In this document: positions 23,281 to 34,626 of the stretch, in pieces | Position numbering within the stretch: position 1 is the first letter of the stretch | Layout of the letters: every line of letters begins with the position of its first letter | Source of the DNA: Symsagittifera roscoffensis | Lineage: Eukaryota > Xenacoelomorpha > Acoela > Convolutidae | Direction of reading: 5' to 3' | Length of the DNA: 64,000 bases | NCBI RefSeq assembly: GCF_963678635.1 | Contig: NC_087064.1 | Coordinates: forward strand, 33,394,369 to 33,458,368 | Made by a program: the position numbers and the translations under genes | Notes under the pieces: model-generated | Databases searched by the model: none | The model's input: only the letters and a program-made list of their open reading frames with translations | What the model was told of the DNA's origin: nothing

Positions 23281-25060
23281 TTTTTGAATCAGATAGTTTT
23301 TAAGTTCTCTTGACAAAATGGGTTGGATAGATTTAAAGCTTAAGATTTTCAGTTTTATAAGTTCGTTTTCAGTACGGACAGCTCTGATGAAGAATTTGTT
23401 GTCAGATTTGAATCGTCTTGTATGTTAAAATGCAAATTGTTTTGTACTAGCAGAGCGAGTAGAGTTTGTGGACTTAATCAGTTCCAATTCAACCGTGACG
23501 TTGACTTTTTTGTACCAAAATTTTCTTAACAAAATGACATCAATACCAATAAATTTTTAGCAGATAGGAATCATGTTGAGCATCTGTTGGCATATGTCAT
23601 AGTCATTCGAATTTGACACCCATTAAAAAACGCGTTTTTCAAAACTTTCGAGTCTGCGAAGGCTGTATATTGAAGATGATCATGCAATGGAGCTAAAGAG
23701 TAACACGGATATAATTGATAATCGATAGAGTAAGAGTTTACGTTGCTGTTTAACTTGAAAAGGCACATTTCTCCGTAGAAAATAAAGGTTTTGTTGCTTT
23801 TGGCAAGTTTGAGGTCAATATGCGAACTCCAACTGAAATTGTTGTTGATAATCAGGCCCAAATCTTTATTATCCTCGACAATTTCTAATGAAACGTTATC
23901 CATTGCAAAATTGTATTGTGGATAGCCAAAACTCAAAATCTTGGTTTTTGAAGGATGAAACGAATGTCCATTTAAATTTTCCCATTCAAAGATCTCGTTG
24001 AAAATTTTCAGGCGATGAACTTGAGTGTAGTTTTAAGTCATCGCAAAATAAAAAACAAACACTATGAACAATTTTATCAGGAAGATCATCAATAAAGAAC
24101 GAAAGGAAGAGAACGCCAAGACCGCTACCCTGACGGACACCAGAAGTAACATTTATAACGTAGGATAGGGAGTTTACGCAATGACGTCTGTCATTGAGAT
24201 AGGATGTAAACAGATTAATGAAATCAAAATCAAAGTCAAATGCACAGAATTTTGTTAAGAGTAAATGATGAAGCACTGAATCAAATGCCTTTTTTATGTC
24301 GAATTAGATAGATAAACATGGACCGTTGTTGGCATAAATACATCCAAATATATTAGGTTGGCATAAATTAGGTTGGCATAAATACGATCCAAATAAAATA
24401 TTATCTGCGATACAGTACTTAGAGATTTCAAGAATTCATGTTGTTGTGGTTTAATGATCTTCATGGCTTCAGAAAATAAGAAACAGTTTTGATAAAATAC
24501 TGATTGATCGATAGTTTGTGATATCACTTGATAATCCTGACTTGTAAAAGGGTGTAACATGTGATAGTTTGCTTTCAGATGGCCAGAAACAGCTAGAAAA
24601 GGTTGAATTAAACTACAAAATGCATATAGCTGGGGACAAAACATTGGAGCAATTTTTCATGACAAAAGATGGTAATGCATCAGATCCCACTGAGCATTTG
24701 TCATCACAAGCTTGTAGACGTCTTTTAACATCAGCGTTTGTAATCAAAACATCTTCCAGGTGAAAGATTTCAAGTGAAGGAACTTAATACCAGTGATAAC
24801 TTTCGGACCAAAGACTGATCCGAACAACTCGTTAAACAATTGTGCCTTGGATTCGGGCGTTGTAGCAGTTTTGTCACCAAATTGGCTGACAGGGTTATGA
24901 AGAGGCTTGGCGTAATGATCTAATAGACTGAAAACAATGGTTTGAGTCTTAGGTATTGAAACTTTCTACATAAATTATTTTATCAAGCACAATAGATTCA
25001 GATAGATCAGAATTTATCCGAATTTGTCCATGAGATGAACTTGAAATCCAATTTTTTAAA
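23281..25060 (-). pseudogene. LINE B: decayed non-LTR retrotransposon (-)
   Basis: On the minus strand, reading leftwards, there is a linker with NPVSQFGDKTATTPESKA ... LFNELFGSVF near 24900-24790. The RT core follows: QHEFLKS near 24440, then HHLLLTKFCAF, SYLNDRRHCV, TSGVRQGSGLG and a degenerate FCDDLKLH in 24276-23986. Next come a KDLGLIINNNFSWSSHI thumb segment at 23936-23571 and a C-terminal RFKSDNKFFIRAV patch near 23430-23380. YxDD is changed to FCDD, and stops and frameshifts are frequent. A small internal duplication (ATTAGGTTGGCATAAAT words, 24328-24394) disrupts RT motif A. The order is that of CR1/jockey-type LINEs. Confidence 0.8.
24328..24394. repeat. Small internal tandem duplication in LINE B
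   Basis: GTTGGCATAAAT occurs three times within 67 bp, with an ATCCAAAT word between copies. It sits inside the RT motif A region, where the LINE frame is lost. Probably a replication-slippage duplication. Confidence 0.8.
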
Positions 25061-25471
25061 GTTTCTTTCATTTGAAGCGCGCATATTTATCACAGCCATT
25101 AACCGTCCGAAACAAGCAATCTTCCCACCAAAGTACTCCAGATAACTTTTTTTTGACATGCATTTCAGGTCATTCTGGTCACATAAGATAAGCCTCGCAC
25201 TGCTCAGGAGCGCTGTCCTTTGTATACGGGGCTACAGATCACTGCGTAACACGCAATTCATAGACAATTCAATTAGTGCTTTTATAGAGGAGGAACGGTT
25301 GAAGTAGATACCTTTAACGACAACGCATTAAATGCTGATTTGATTTAATTCCTGCAATATTGTTTATTGATGTATTTATATTTTACTGGTATGGGCCTCG
25401 TCCAGCTTGTGCACGACCGTACCTAAACGGAAGGGCCACTTTTATAATTAACCTCTTTTTTCTAAGATTGT

Positions 25472-25627
25472 GTTAAAATTGTAAATTCAAACAAACGTTT
25501 TCGCACATTTTTGTGCTTCTTCAGGTTTTTATGATCTTTGATCATTTTGTACAGATAGTTTAGATTTTTAAAACCTGAAGATGCACAAGAATGTGCGAAA
25601 ACATTTGTTTGAACTTACAATTTCAAC
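25472..25627. repeat. Imperfect inverted repeat, 59-bp arms, about 40-bp loop
   Basis: The left arm (25472-25530) and right arm (25569-25627) are reverse complements at all but a few positions (AATTGTAAATTCAAACAAA against its complement, TTTTCGCACAT, CTTCAGGTTTT). The loop contains a second small palindrome, ATGATCTTTGATCAT. The structure fits a MITE-like or foldback element. I did not identify target duplications. Confidence 0.85.
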
Positions 25628-25811
25628 GCATTCTCAATGATGTAAAATTTTGAAACCCTCAGGCGTTGAGCCAATTTTTTTTTAAAAGTGGTAAACATAT
25701 TTGTTGTTTCAGTTTACAGTCTTAATGTGATGGCTTTATTGAAATTATAGTTTCATCCCATATTTATGAATGGTTTACCTTATTTTAACCAAATACTTAT
25801 TTCAGTTAAAT

Positions 25812-25880
25812 AACCTGTCTATGTTTTTAATCTGTCTATAATCTGTCTATGGGACTAATTTGTCTATAATCTGCCTATAT
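25812..25880. repeat. Short imperfect array of AATCTGTCTAT
   Basis: Five variants of (A)ATCTGTCTAT, including ACCTGTCTAT and ATCTGCCTAT, lie in about 70 bp. It is a small minisatellite with no coding content. Confidence 0.75.
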
Positions 25881-26089
25881 AACTAATCATCCATCTCAAA
25901 TGTCCGTGTACTCAAGAGAGTACGAAAAGACTCGCGTGTTCCCTTGGTGGAAAGTCTGTCGGACAAAATAAATGACCACGTCTACAATGTAGAAGATATT
26001 ACAAAATGGCTAATTTTTTTTGGAGCAACCAAAAAGAAGTGGTTGTAAACAGACCACAAGCATGAGCTCTTTGATAAATAAAAAAATTC

Positions 26090-27930
26090 GAGCAAATGAC
26101 GTGTTTCAAAAATTCCAAAACCCAACCCCAAGTTTTAAATCCGCCTCTGAGTGACCTCGAGCAGAGAATAAAGCTAATAAGTAATAAGCTCGATGAAGGA
26201 AATGTAAAGGGAGGAATAAGGCTTGCTGCTTCGGATGACAAAAATGCTCATTTTTCAACTGATAACTATCAAAAATTAATGTCTAAGCACCCTCAGCGAG
26301 CCAAATTTGCAGCTCCAAATCCAGAAAGCTTAGATAGTTTTTTTCGTAAACAATTTCGACCTATACAAAGCGATAATGTTCTTTCCGTACGGATCAGCAG
26401 CAGGTCCTGATAAAATAGTTCCTCAAGTTTTTAAAGATCTTGTTAGTAAGTCGAATGGCAGTGCAGGACGTAATTTTCTGATATCGCTTACTAAGCTGAT
26501 AAATCTCATTCGAGACGGCAAAATAACCAAACCCCTAAGAACTTTCTTTTTTGGCGCAAAGCTTATCGCCCTCATAAAGATAGACGGAGGGTTGAGACCG
26601 ATTGCCATAGACAACACGCTGAGACGTATCGCGTCTAAATGCGCTGGAAGCAAAGCACTCTCCGAGCGACAAGTTTTTTTCTGAAACGTACAGGTAGGAT
26701 GCGGTACCAAACGAGGAGCAGAAATAGCTGCGCACTCGTCTCGAAAGCTAATTGAACGCGACGACAGTCCAAAATGCTTTTTTCTTTTAAAACTAGATTT
26801 TAAGAATGCCTTTAACTCTCTAAATAGAGAAACAATGCTGAATCATGCTTATTCAAATCGCTCCGAATTGTATAATTACACTCAGTGCGCGTATAGTAAA
26901 CCTAGTTACCTTTTTTACGGACGCTCTGTCATAATGTCAGAAGACGGAACTCAGCAAGGTGCTTCTGAAGCCCCACCTTTTTTTGCGGAAACAATTCAGA
27001 CACTAGTCAAACAGTTGGAGTCGAAAAATAACATCTGGTATTTAGATGATAGAAATTTAGCCGACGACTATAAGGTAGTACTCAGGGACCTTAAAAACAT
27101 TCTGAAATCGGAATAAATTTACGGCCTGAGCTTGAACACTGAAAAGTGTGAACTTTGTTATTTTTGGGACCGACTACGAGTACACAGTATAATTCAATTT
27201 TACCACAATTTTGAAAAAAATGCCTCAAAATAAACATAAAAACAAAAGAAGAACTCATCGTTTTAGGATCTCCAATCGGCGAACTTTGCCAAAAAGATTT
27301 GCTCGACGAAAAAATTAAGGAGCTTGAAAAAATCTCGGATTTCGTTGACAAACTAGACGCCCATTATGGTTTTTACTCCTGAAAAATTGCTTTAGCATGC
27401 CAAAATTCCTAAATTTTTTGCGTACAAGCCCTTGTTTTTGCAATTTGATTTTTGCAGAGTTTATCTTCTATTCACATTCCGTCTGTTTTAGAACCACAAC
27501 ACCTCTACAGGACCGAAAGGAAGTGACCAGACGGTTTGACGCTCGTTCCATGGTCTGTTGGTAGGCAGCTCTAGTGGGATGTAACGGTAGTAGACTCCTT
27601 AGCTCCGTATAGGATTAATGCCGGGTCTGTTTTTAACCCTGGTACGGCTGCCGCTGAAGCAGAGGAGCGATAAAATGACAAGTATAAATATCTTGTAGAT
27701 GATGTATATCTTTTTCAACCGCAAGCTTTTTAGATTCAGGTCGCGGCTGGCTCCAGCACAGAAATTGTTTTGAGAAAGCTTCGTAAAAACCTAAGCATTT
27801 GCACTGAGGAACCCAGAGCAGGCAGCTTGTTAAAACAGATAGTCTACCTGGCAATACAGATTGCGAACGCCGCTTGCGTACTCGGAACAATAAATAACAA
27901 AATAACTTTCGACGAAACTTTTTACTTGTA
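26090..27930 (+). pseudogene. RT-bearing element remnant with C-terminal nuclease-like domain (+)
   Basis: Three frames in order carry an RT of the type with GPDKIVPQVFKDL, LRPIAIDNTLRRIASK, CGTKRGAE, LLKLDFKNAFNSLNRETML, YSKPSYLFYG, EGTQQG-like 'DGTQQGASEAPP' and IWYLDDRNLADD (26376-27116). A later decayed part reads PSVLEPQHL, PDGLTLVPW, WDVTVVDSLAPYR, GTAAAEAEE and LAIQIANAACVLGTI (about 27470-27890). That is the C-terminal module I know to follow this RT type in many invertebrate genomes. GDP in the RT B motif is GAS here and several stops are present, so it is inactive. I am confident it is an RT element. The clade name is uncertain. Confidence 0.8.
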
Positions 27931-28203
27931 ACCTTTTGTATATTATATTTTCTCGTGTCGAGTTGCGTGTTCTTATTGAAGAAACGTAACCCGTATCGAT
28001 TTTAATTGAAAAATACATCAACACTTGTCATCTTCGTTTATCATTATCACTTCCATATCTAGAAAATTCCAAGGATTTTGACTGGAATACGTGATGGAGG
28101 GAATCCCGGCTGAAACCTCGGTTGCTATGATATTGTGTCCCTGTCCTATTTTTTCCAAAGGTGCCCCTAGGCACCACCTGTTGAATTAAAAAACACCACC
28201 GTA

Positions 28204-28920
28204 ATGGCAAAAAATACATGCAAAACTTGCAATAGCAATATAAATGCAAGAGGAAGAGATAAATGCAATCCAACAAGAAAAGATAAAGTCATTTCTAGCA
28301 AAACCAAACCCAGTAAAGTAGAAGAAACTTTAAAAAATGGAAAATGAGATGAAAGAACTTAAGAAGACAGACTCGGAAAATAAAAACATACTATCAAAAC
28401 CAGCAAAACAACCAGAAATATTACCAAATCAAAAGGAATCAAACTTAACCACATCGGAAAAAAACAATAACAAAAACCAGACATTAGGAATAAGGATGAG
28501 AGGAGTAAAAGAGAGCGATGACAAGGATCCTAGAAAGCGCCAAGAACACGACTTCTGCGAAATACAAAAAATCCTGAATCATATGGAGTTTGAATGTGAC
28601 TTCAACGACTTGATTAAGTTAGGCCAAAGAGGTAATGATCGTGACAGAACGATACTTCTTAAATTGTCAAATGAAAGGCTGAAACGGTTGATCTTATCAT
28701 CAGCACCAAAACTGAAAAACTGTGGAGCTCCAGTATTCATAAGCAAGCAACTAACAAACGAAGAAGCCGCGATAGAAACGAATCTTTGAAGAAAAGAAGA
28801 GAACTTATAGATCAGGGGCAAAGTAAGAAAAATATTAGTGTAATGGATGGCAAGCTATACAAAAGAGATGGAAGCCAATGGATAGTGATATCGCCTAAAT
28901 CTGAAACAACAGACAACAGT
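28204..28920 (+). pseudogene. LINE C ORF1 (Cys-rich N-terminus plus RRM-like nucleic-acid-binding domain)
   Basis: An ATG at 28204 opens a frame with CKTCNSN ... RDKCN, a zinc-ribbon- or PHD-like start seen in CR1 ORF1 proteins. The frame is lost near 28330 and continues in the frame 28337-28789, with RMRGVKESDDKDP ... RTILLKLSNERLKRLIL ... PVFISKQLTNEEA. After another frame change it reads KKRRELI ... LYKRDGSQWIVISPKS up to about 28920. The middle part matches the RRM-type domain of LINE ORF1 proteins, which bind the element RNA. Confidence 0.65.
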
Positions 28921-30844
28921 TGAATAAGACAAAAAGCTAATCTACTACTCTCTAATTTATAATATTTTAATCTATAATGTCAGAAGCATCTTAGAACATT
29001 CTAGAAGACCTCTTTTCTCGAATGCCATCCAATCTATAAACATCTACAATATCATTTGTCTAACAGAGACATGGTTAACTGAAAATGTGACGACAGGAGC
29101 AATGTTTTTTTTGACAAATTAACATCCATAGGAATGACATGCAAAGCGTTAACGGCAAATCAAAAGACGGAGGTGTTATGATTGGGATAAACCACGAAAA
29201 ACCTCACTATTGCACAAACTCAACTTTCAATGACTGCCTAATAGTCAAGCTCTTGATCAAAAACCCACCATTATAGCTTGCATATAATGTGACCCCAAAG
29301 GAAGCGAATTTCGCCGGTCGTCAAAAGCACTATTGAGTTATCTGTGTTTTATTAAGCAAAAACAAATAGAATTAAATGTATAAAAAACGTGATGATTACT
29401 GGACACATCAACTTGCTCAAACGGACTGGTCGACCCTAATCTCCTCTGATGAAGACGAACAGGCCTTCCTGGACGCTCTTGCAGAACTTAACTTCGAACA
29501 AATGATAAGGGGTAAAGAAAAGTACATCTAGACGTAATACTCTGCAACCACCCAGATTTGTTAACTCTCGTGAAAAAAGACAATAGACTCAAATCCTTGT
29601 ATAAAACGGATCATCCTCCTTACCAGGAAAAACTCAACCTAATTTTAAAAAACGATTACATCAGAGAAAAGAAGTAAATGACCGCAATGCCTTCCAGAGA
29701 CTCTCATTCTCGAAAGCAAACACTGGGATGAAATAAATCAATACATCAAGGAAAACCCATTTAACCCATACTGCTACAACAATGTTGATCTAATGACTGA
29801 ACTGTGGTACACTTGGCTACTTGTCATAATCGAAAAGCACATTCCCAGGAAAACAAAACACAGAAGTTCTCTGGCACCTTGGGTAACATCTGAAATATCA
29901 AATCTCATCAAAATTATGGATACAATGAGCAAAAAATGTGAAAAGAAAACGTGACTGAATGTCAGTTAGACTAACTGAAAACATTTGAAAATACCTCCAG
30001 TTAAACTTGAGCGAAGACCAAAGAGCATACGAAGAAAACTTATTTGTTGATGGTAATTTCTGAAAGTTGCGAAAATACTTTAAAAAGTATTCAAAAAACA
30101 AATACAATCACAGGTGAAGTCTAACTGCATGATCGAAGAGCTACATCAAAAATCAATAAAGCCAATTTGTTTTTTAAATTGTTTTCGGTCAGTTTTTAGC
30201 CACTCCCTCTATGTAGGCGAGAACAACCCATGTCATGAATGTAAAATAGCAAATCTCCATTTTACCACAACGGAAATCGAAAAAATCCTTGAAAACTTGG
30301 ATATTAACAAAATCAAAGAACCTGATATTCTAGGAATTTTTTTTTGAAAAAACTAAGCTGTTCTATCTCTGATTTTTGTATCTACTTTTAACACAATTGC
30401 TAATAATTGTGTTTTTCCGTCAACATAGAAAATACGCGTAATTCTTCCTATCTTCAAAGAGGGAGACAAACACTTTGTCTCGAACTACCGACCAATAAGT
30501 TTGCTAACGGTTATCTCAAAGGTGTTAGAAAAATTAATTTTTGATAAAATGACTTCATCAGTAAAATTTAGCATCTCAAACTCACAACACGGCTTCCGAC
30601 AAAAACGATCTACTGTTACAAACCTCATTGAGTATCTCCATGAGGTAAATATTTACTATGATAATACCGAAACAAATTACCTGGCTTGCCTCTTTCTAGA
30701 CTTCCAAAAAGCATTCGTCAAGCTGAACCACGCAAAGACAATTAAGAAAGTTAGGAGCTTTGTTTTCACAGGACAATGTTCAAAGCTACTAAAAAATTAT
30801 CTAACAGATAGAAAACAAACCGTTCGCATTGGACAAGCAGGGAG

Positions 30845-31300
30845 TTCAATTCCGGTTCCCATTCCGGGGGGTCAATTCCAATTCCTTGTAATTCAATTCC
30901 AATTCCAATTCCTGGAGAGACTAATTTTCAATTCCAATTCCAGTTCCTGGCTATTTTCCGTTGCCACATTATTTATCCTAAATAAGAATTTCTAATATTT
31001 ATTTCTAATATAGTTTTATTATCTCTATTAAGCATAAATGATGAATTGTTTAATGTTTCCAGTTGAGGAAATGAGCGTGGTAATGAGCGTGGTGATACTG
31101 TAATAGTACGATTGATCATGTAAGTTAAGTTTGTATTCAAGCACTTTTACGTTTATTAAGATTTAGACCGAGTCATTTTTCAAGATATCAGTTTTATTTG
31201 CCAATTTTTGATGTCAACTCCATGTCAATTCCAGCCAAAAATTCAATTCCAATTCCCATTCTCGAAACTGGATTTGACCCCAATTCCAATTCCCAATTCC
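30845..31300. mobile_element. Insertion in LINE C with AATTCC-repeat ends, possible hAT-like non-autonomous element
   Basis: The LINE RT reads RIGQAG before and LGSGVPQG after this roughly 455-bp block, so it is an insertion. Both ends are built from repeated CAATTCCAATTCC words. The middle is unrelated AT-rich DNA. The left edge reads CAGGGAGTTC, like a hAT terminus, but no matching right terminus or clean 8-bp duplication was found. It may instead be an expanded minisatellite. Confidence 0.5.
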
Positions 31301-31790
31301 TTGGGAAGTGGTGTGCCTCAGGGTCCAATTCTCGGACCTTTGATGTTTAGTTTCTATATAAATGGCCTACCAGATTGTGCAATGTCAGCAAGTTTTGGCT
31401 ACGCAGAAGATTTCAAAATTGTTTGCAATGACCCATTAATTTCAAATATCGATGCGAAGAGAATTTGGAATAGGTGTGTAACGAATTCTATGGCAGTAAA
31501 TGTGTCAAAAATCAAAATTCTCAGTGTTAAAGGAAATGCAAAAAATGAAGTAATTGTAACTGTTCTTGAAAAAACAGCAGAAATGAAAGATTTGGGTCTT
31601 TTAATCATAGCACATTAAGTTAGACTGAATATGCTACAAATAGATCTGCCAAAGCTCTAAATGCATTATGCTCTATGAAAAGAAACATCTCCAAAATGAC
31701 AACAAAGGCCATAAAATTAAAATCATACAAATCATTTGTTGCACCTATTGTAAGTTATGGCTCATCATTATGGAAGCCTCAAGAAAAGAA

Positions 31791-32300
31791 GAAGAAGAAG
31801 AAAGAACACTTGAATTACTATACAATAAAAAGCCGAGGCATCAGTGTAGCAAAGTGTAAATAATAAAATTGGTTATAAATTCATTGGTTACATCAAACAA
31901 AAACAAAACATCAGAAAACAAGCAATAAACAAAACGAAAAAAAACAAAATCGGTTACAGTTCGGAAATTGGTTGATTAAAGTATATGAAGTTTCGGATAC
32001 TATAGAAAATTAAAGATTTAAGAATTAGGAACAAGCTGGTAATAAAACTTTACAAACAATTTTACAGATAGTCCAATTATACAACGTATATACAGAGTAT
32101 ATACAGTTTCTCTTTCAAGCAATGTGTGAAAAATTAAACTGAATTAAAAAATATAGAACTAGCAAAAACGGTAATCACGCCACGTATTTGTATTAGTACA
32201 TATAGGATTGTTTCTCAATTCACTCACGTAAAATTCTTTCAATTTTTTCTTGAATTGAAAGAAATTGAAAGAAATTGAAAGAAATTCAAAGAAATTGAAA
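31791..32300. other. Second insertion or expansion in LINE C
   Basis: The LINE thumb frame is lost at a GAAGAAGAAG run near 31785 and resumes near 32307 (KKATAWILSP). The about 500 bp between is AT-rich and ends in a GAAATTGAAA array (about 32251-32303). No TIR or target duplication was identified. Confidence 0.5.
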
Positions 32301-32303
32301 GTG
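32251..32303. repeat. GAAATTGAAA minisatellite
   Basis: About five 10-bp units, one altered to GAAATTCAAA. It sits directly at the point where LINE C coding sequence resumes. Confidence 0.85.
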
Positions 32304-32813
32304 TACATAAGAAAGCAACAGCATGGATATTGAGTCCAACTCAAGAATACAAAGTCGATTGATTTCCCTACATATCCTTCCTCTGTCACTTTATCATGAA
32401 CTACACATTCCACTGCTACTGCACAAAATCCTACCTGGTAAAACTGACCTACAATGGAAAAAATTCATAAGTGTTAAGGAAAAAGGACAAACAAGATATG
32501 CGAGTATGAAAAAATACGAAAGCAAACAATTTCGACTGCAAAAATTAGAATCTGCCTTTTTCCTGAGAGCCTGCAATATCACGAACGACTTGAATGAACA
32601 CCTCAAATTCGATATCATAGAGCACGAAAACATGAAAGAACTTAAAACGTATGTTTTCTGGAGATATTTGAAAGAGAAGTTCAACGAAAACGATCCATGC
32701 TCGTGGAGAATTGGCTGCCGATGCACGAATTGTAAAAACATTAAAACTTTCGATTTGACAAAAACTAAAAGGGAGCTAACTCCCTTGGATCTATTTTTCC
32801 TAAATTCTTGTTT

Positions 32814-32839
32814 ATGATTATTATTATTATTATTATTGT
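32814..32839. repeat. (TTA)n tail at the 3' end of LINE C
   Basis: Seven to eight ATT/TTA triplets directly follow the LINE stop codon. CR1/L2-type LINEs typically end in short tandem repeats rather than poly(A), so this marks the 3' terminus of the element. Confidence 0.75.
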
Positions 32840-32927
32840 ACTTTTGACCTTCTGATTACTTGTTAAAAATCATAGTTCTACACTGTTAGTGTGCTAATGC
32901 AAGATTTAATTAAAATTCAGAGTGTTA

Positions 32928-33231
32928 ATGCCGTTGTATACTTTCGGAGATGCGGCAGGATCCTCGTCCGACGAAAGAGGAAACTCGCGTGAAGCGAGTA
33001 ATGAAGATGAGGATGATGGGTATGATTATGATGAGAATGGTGCTCTAGACGAAGAAGACGACTACGAGGATGGCGAAGATGGATTGCCAAATTCCTTTGA
33101 TCCGCAAAAGGGAGTCAGACTTAGCCCGATGATGGTGTACGTGGAGACTTTAACTGGCACGGCATTTGAAGTTCGAGTCTCATCTTTTGAAGCTGTTATT
33201 TCGATTAAAGACAAAATTCAACGGCTGGAAG
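32928..33231 (+). CDS. ZFAND4: ZFAND4 exon 1: acidic N-terminus and first half of the ubiquitin-like domain
   Basis: I start at ATG 32928 (MPLYTFGDAAGSSS). An acceptor-like TTCAG ends at 32920, so a 5' UTR exon may exist upstream. Residues 1-60 are very rich in Asp/Glu, including EDEDD and DEEDDYEDGED, and are longer than the human N-terminus. The UBL then begins (MVYVETLTGTAFEVRVS, VISIKDKIQRLEG). The donor is G|GTGGGT at 33232, phase 1. Confidence 0.88.
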
Positions 33232-33291
33232 GTGGGTTCTCAGAAAAAATATAAGTGCATTAACCTGGTGTTGTTATTAATTTGCTTTCAG

Positions 33292-33435
33292 GAATTCCCA
33301 TCAGTCAGCAGCATCTTTTGTACGACAATTGCGAGATGAGAGATAACTATACCCTTCGCGAGTATAATATCAGAAATGGTGCTACTCTGAAATTAGTACT
33401 CGGTATGCGCGGAGGACCCATTAACACACGCAGAG
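33292..33435 (+). CDS. ZFAND4: ZFAND4 exon 2: second half of the ubiquitin-like domain
   Basis: The acceptor is TTGCTTTCAG, ending at 33291 (intron only 60 bp). The exon encodes IPISQQHLLYDNCEMRDNYT, then LREYNIRNGATLKLVLGMRG and GPINTRR, collinear with the UBL of vertebrate ZFAND4. The donor is GCAGAG|GTAATG. It ends in phase 1. Confidence 0.95.
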
Positions 33436-33633
33436 GTAATGCGAAGCTATTATGTATTTAGGCGATAAAATTGTATTATTAAGACGTATTACATTCGAAA
33501 AACATTAGTTGGCCCACCATATTGACCAATAAACACTCATGCTGTATCATCTCAGGACTCAAATAGTGGTTCACAAATTTTGGGCATCTCGACTTATTTT
33601 GACGAAGTTTTTGACATATTGCTGTGTTTCTAG

Positions 33634-33682
33634 TTCCCGTTGAAGAACCAGTTCTGAGAGACATTGATTTGATGGAAGCGAA
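33634..33682 (+). CDS. ZFAND4: ZFAND4 exon 3 (49 bp)
   Basis: The acceptor is GTGTTTCTAG and the donor is GCGAA|GTAAGT. It encodes VPVEEPVLRDIDLMEAK, in the position of the short segment after INTRRV in vertebrates. It is very short but both sites are canonical and the phases fit (1 in, 2 out). Confidence 0.88.
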
Positions 33683-33974
33683 GTAAGTCTTAGATGTGTC
33701 TTGTTCGGGTTATGAAAATTGCTAGACGACGCATTTGTTAATGCATGACTTTGAGTGCTAATTAAGTGAATGAGCGGCTCCTGGAAAGCTAGTTGTGCAA
33801 GAGGCAGAAATCGTCACAACTTTAGTCCGATGGAATTTTTGAGTCAATTGAAGTTTGATTTACTGACCATCAATTAATTTCTCCTAGTCACTAACAATAT
33901 GGAAGGGCCCCTTTTTAAAAATAACAATATGCAAATTTCGGAAAAGTTTTTGCTCATACAAATGTATCTTTTAG

Positions 33975-34109
33975 AGAACAATTGTCTCGCAAGCTCAATT
34001 CGTCATCAAACAATCACTTTACAATATTGGTTTTGAGAAACGGTCAGCAGGTCAATTTATACAGAGTTGTGGACAGAAACGATGGCTCAGCGCCTTCTTC
34101 GGCTTCCAG
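33975..34109 (+). CDS. ZFAND4: ZFAND4 exon 4: conserved post-UBL segment
   Basis: The acceptor is TATCTTTTAG and the donor is TTCCAG|GTAAGT. It encodes EQLSRKLNSSSNNHFTILVL, then RNGQQVNLYRVVDRNDGS. This corresponds to the vertebrate stretch with VTFLVYREGDQLNFF and VVDRGDG, a ZFAND4-specific signature outside the named domains. Confidence 0.92.
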
Positions 34110-34183
34110 GTAAGTTTTACTTTTCATAAGATTTTCTTTTCTAATGACATATGTGAAGAAAAATAACAAGTGTCCTTAAACAG

Positions 34184-34475
34184 CTCCGGGTCACGATGTG
34201 AGAAAGTGAGAGCTTCTGTTGGAACAACAAGGGCTCAGAAGGACACAGAAAGCGATGATGAGGACGATGAAGACGATACTCATGAAGACCAATCAAACAA
34301 CGAAGATGAAGATGAATCGGATCACGACGAACCGACACGAATGGCTGTGAAATTAGCAAATCTGAGAATGAAAATGCACCAAAGGAAGACGAGGAAGGAG
34401 AAGAATTTATCCTTAAAAGCGACAAAAACCACACAATTGAAAGCATCAACTTCTACAGCTTTACCGCCAATTAAA
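34184..34475 (+). CDS. ZFAND4: ZFAND4 exon 5: acidic/basic linker
   Basis: The acceptor is CCTTAAACAG and the donor is TTAAA|GTAAGT. It encodes SGSRCEKVRASVGTTRAQKD, then an acidic tract (ESDDEDDEDD and DEDESDHDE), then a basic stretch (KMHQRKTRKEKN). It is probably disordered. It ends in phase 0. Confidence 0.85.
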
Positions 34476-34626
34476 GTAAGTATCTTCAAAGTTAAATTTT
34501 TTTGTTAAATAATAAGTACTTCTGGAAGTTGGCGTCTCGTCGGTTTCTTCAATTTCAAATTGGAATGTTTGCTTGAAAGTGAATCTGCCTGAACGTAAAA
34601 ATTTCAACGCGATATTTTGTTTAAAG

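Larger units (their letters stand above)
28204..32840 (+). mobile_element. LINE C: CR1/L2-like non-LTR retrotransposon (+), nearly full length, broken
   Basis: It begins with an ORF1 carrying a Cys-rich N-terminus and an RRM-like core. APE endonuclease traces (CLTETWLTENV near 29056) and an RT (YRPISLLTVISKVLEKLIF, QHGFRQKRST, FLDFQKAF, GVPQGPILGPLMF and a mutated YAEDFKI in place of FADD) follow. The thumb region is MKDLGLL and the C-terminus (32323-32817) reads RLISLHILPLSLYHELH ... CSWRIGCRC. It ends in a (TTA)n tail at 32814-32839. Two insertions (about 30845-31300 and 31791-32300) split the RT and the thumb. The 3' end lies about 90 bp upstream of the ZFAND4 start codon. Confidence 0.85.

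Noticed and set aside
30845-31300. Firm call of a hAT transposon
   Set aside because: Only a CAGGG-like left edge. No inverted right end and no convincing 8-bp duplication.
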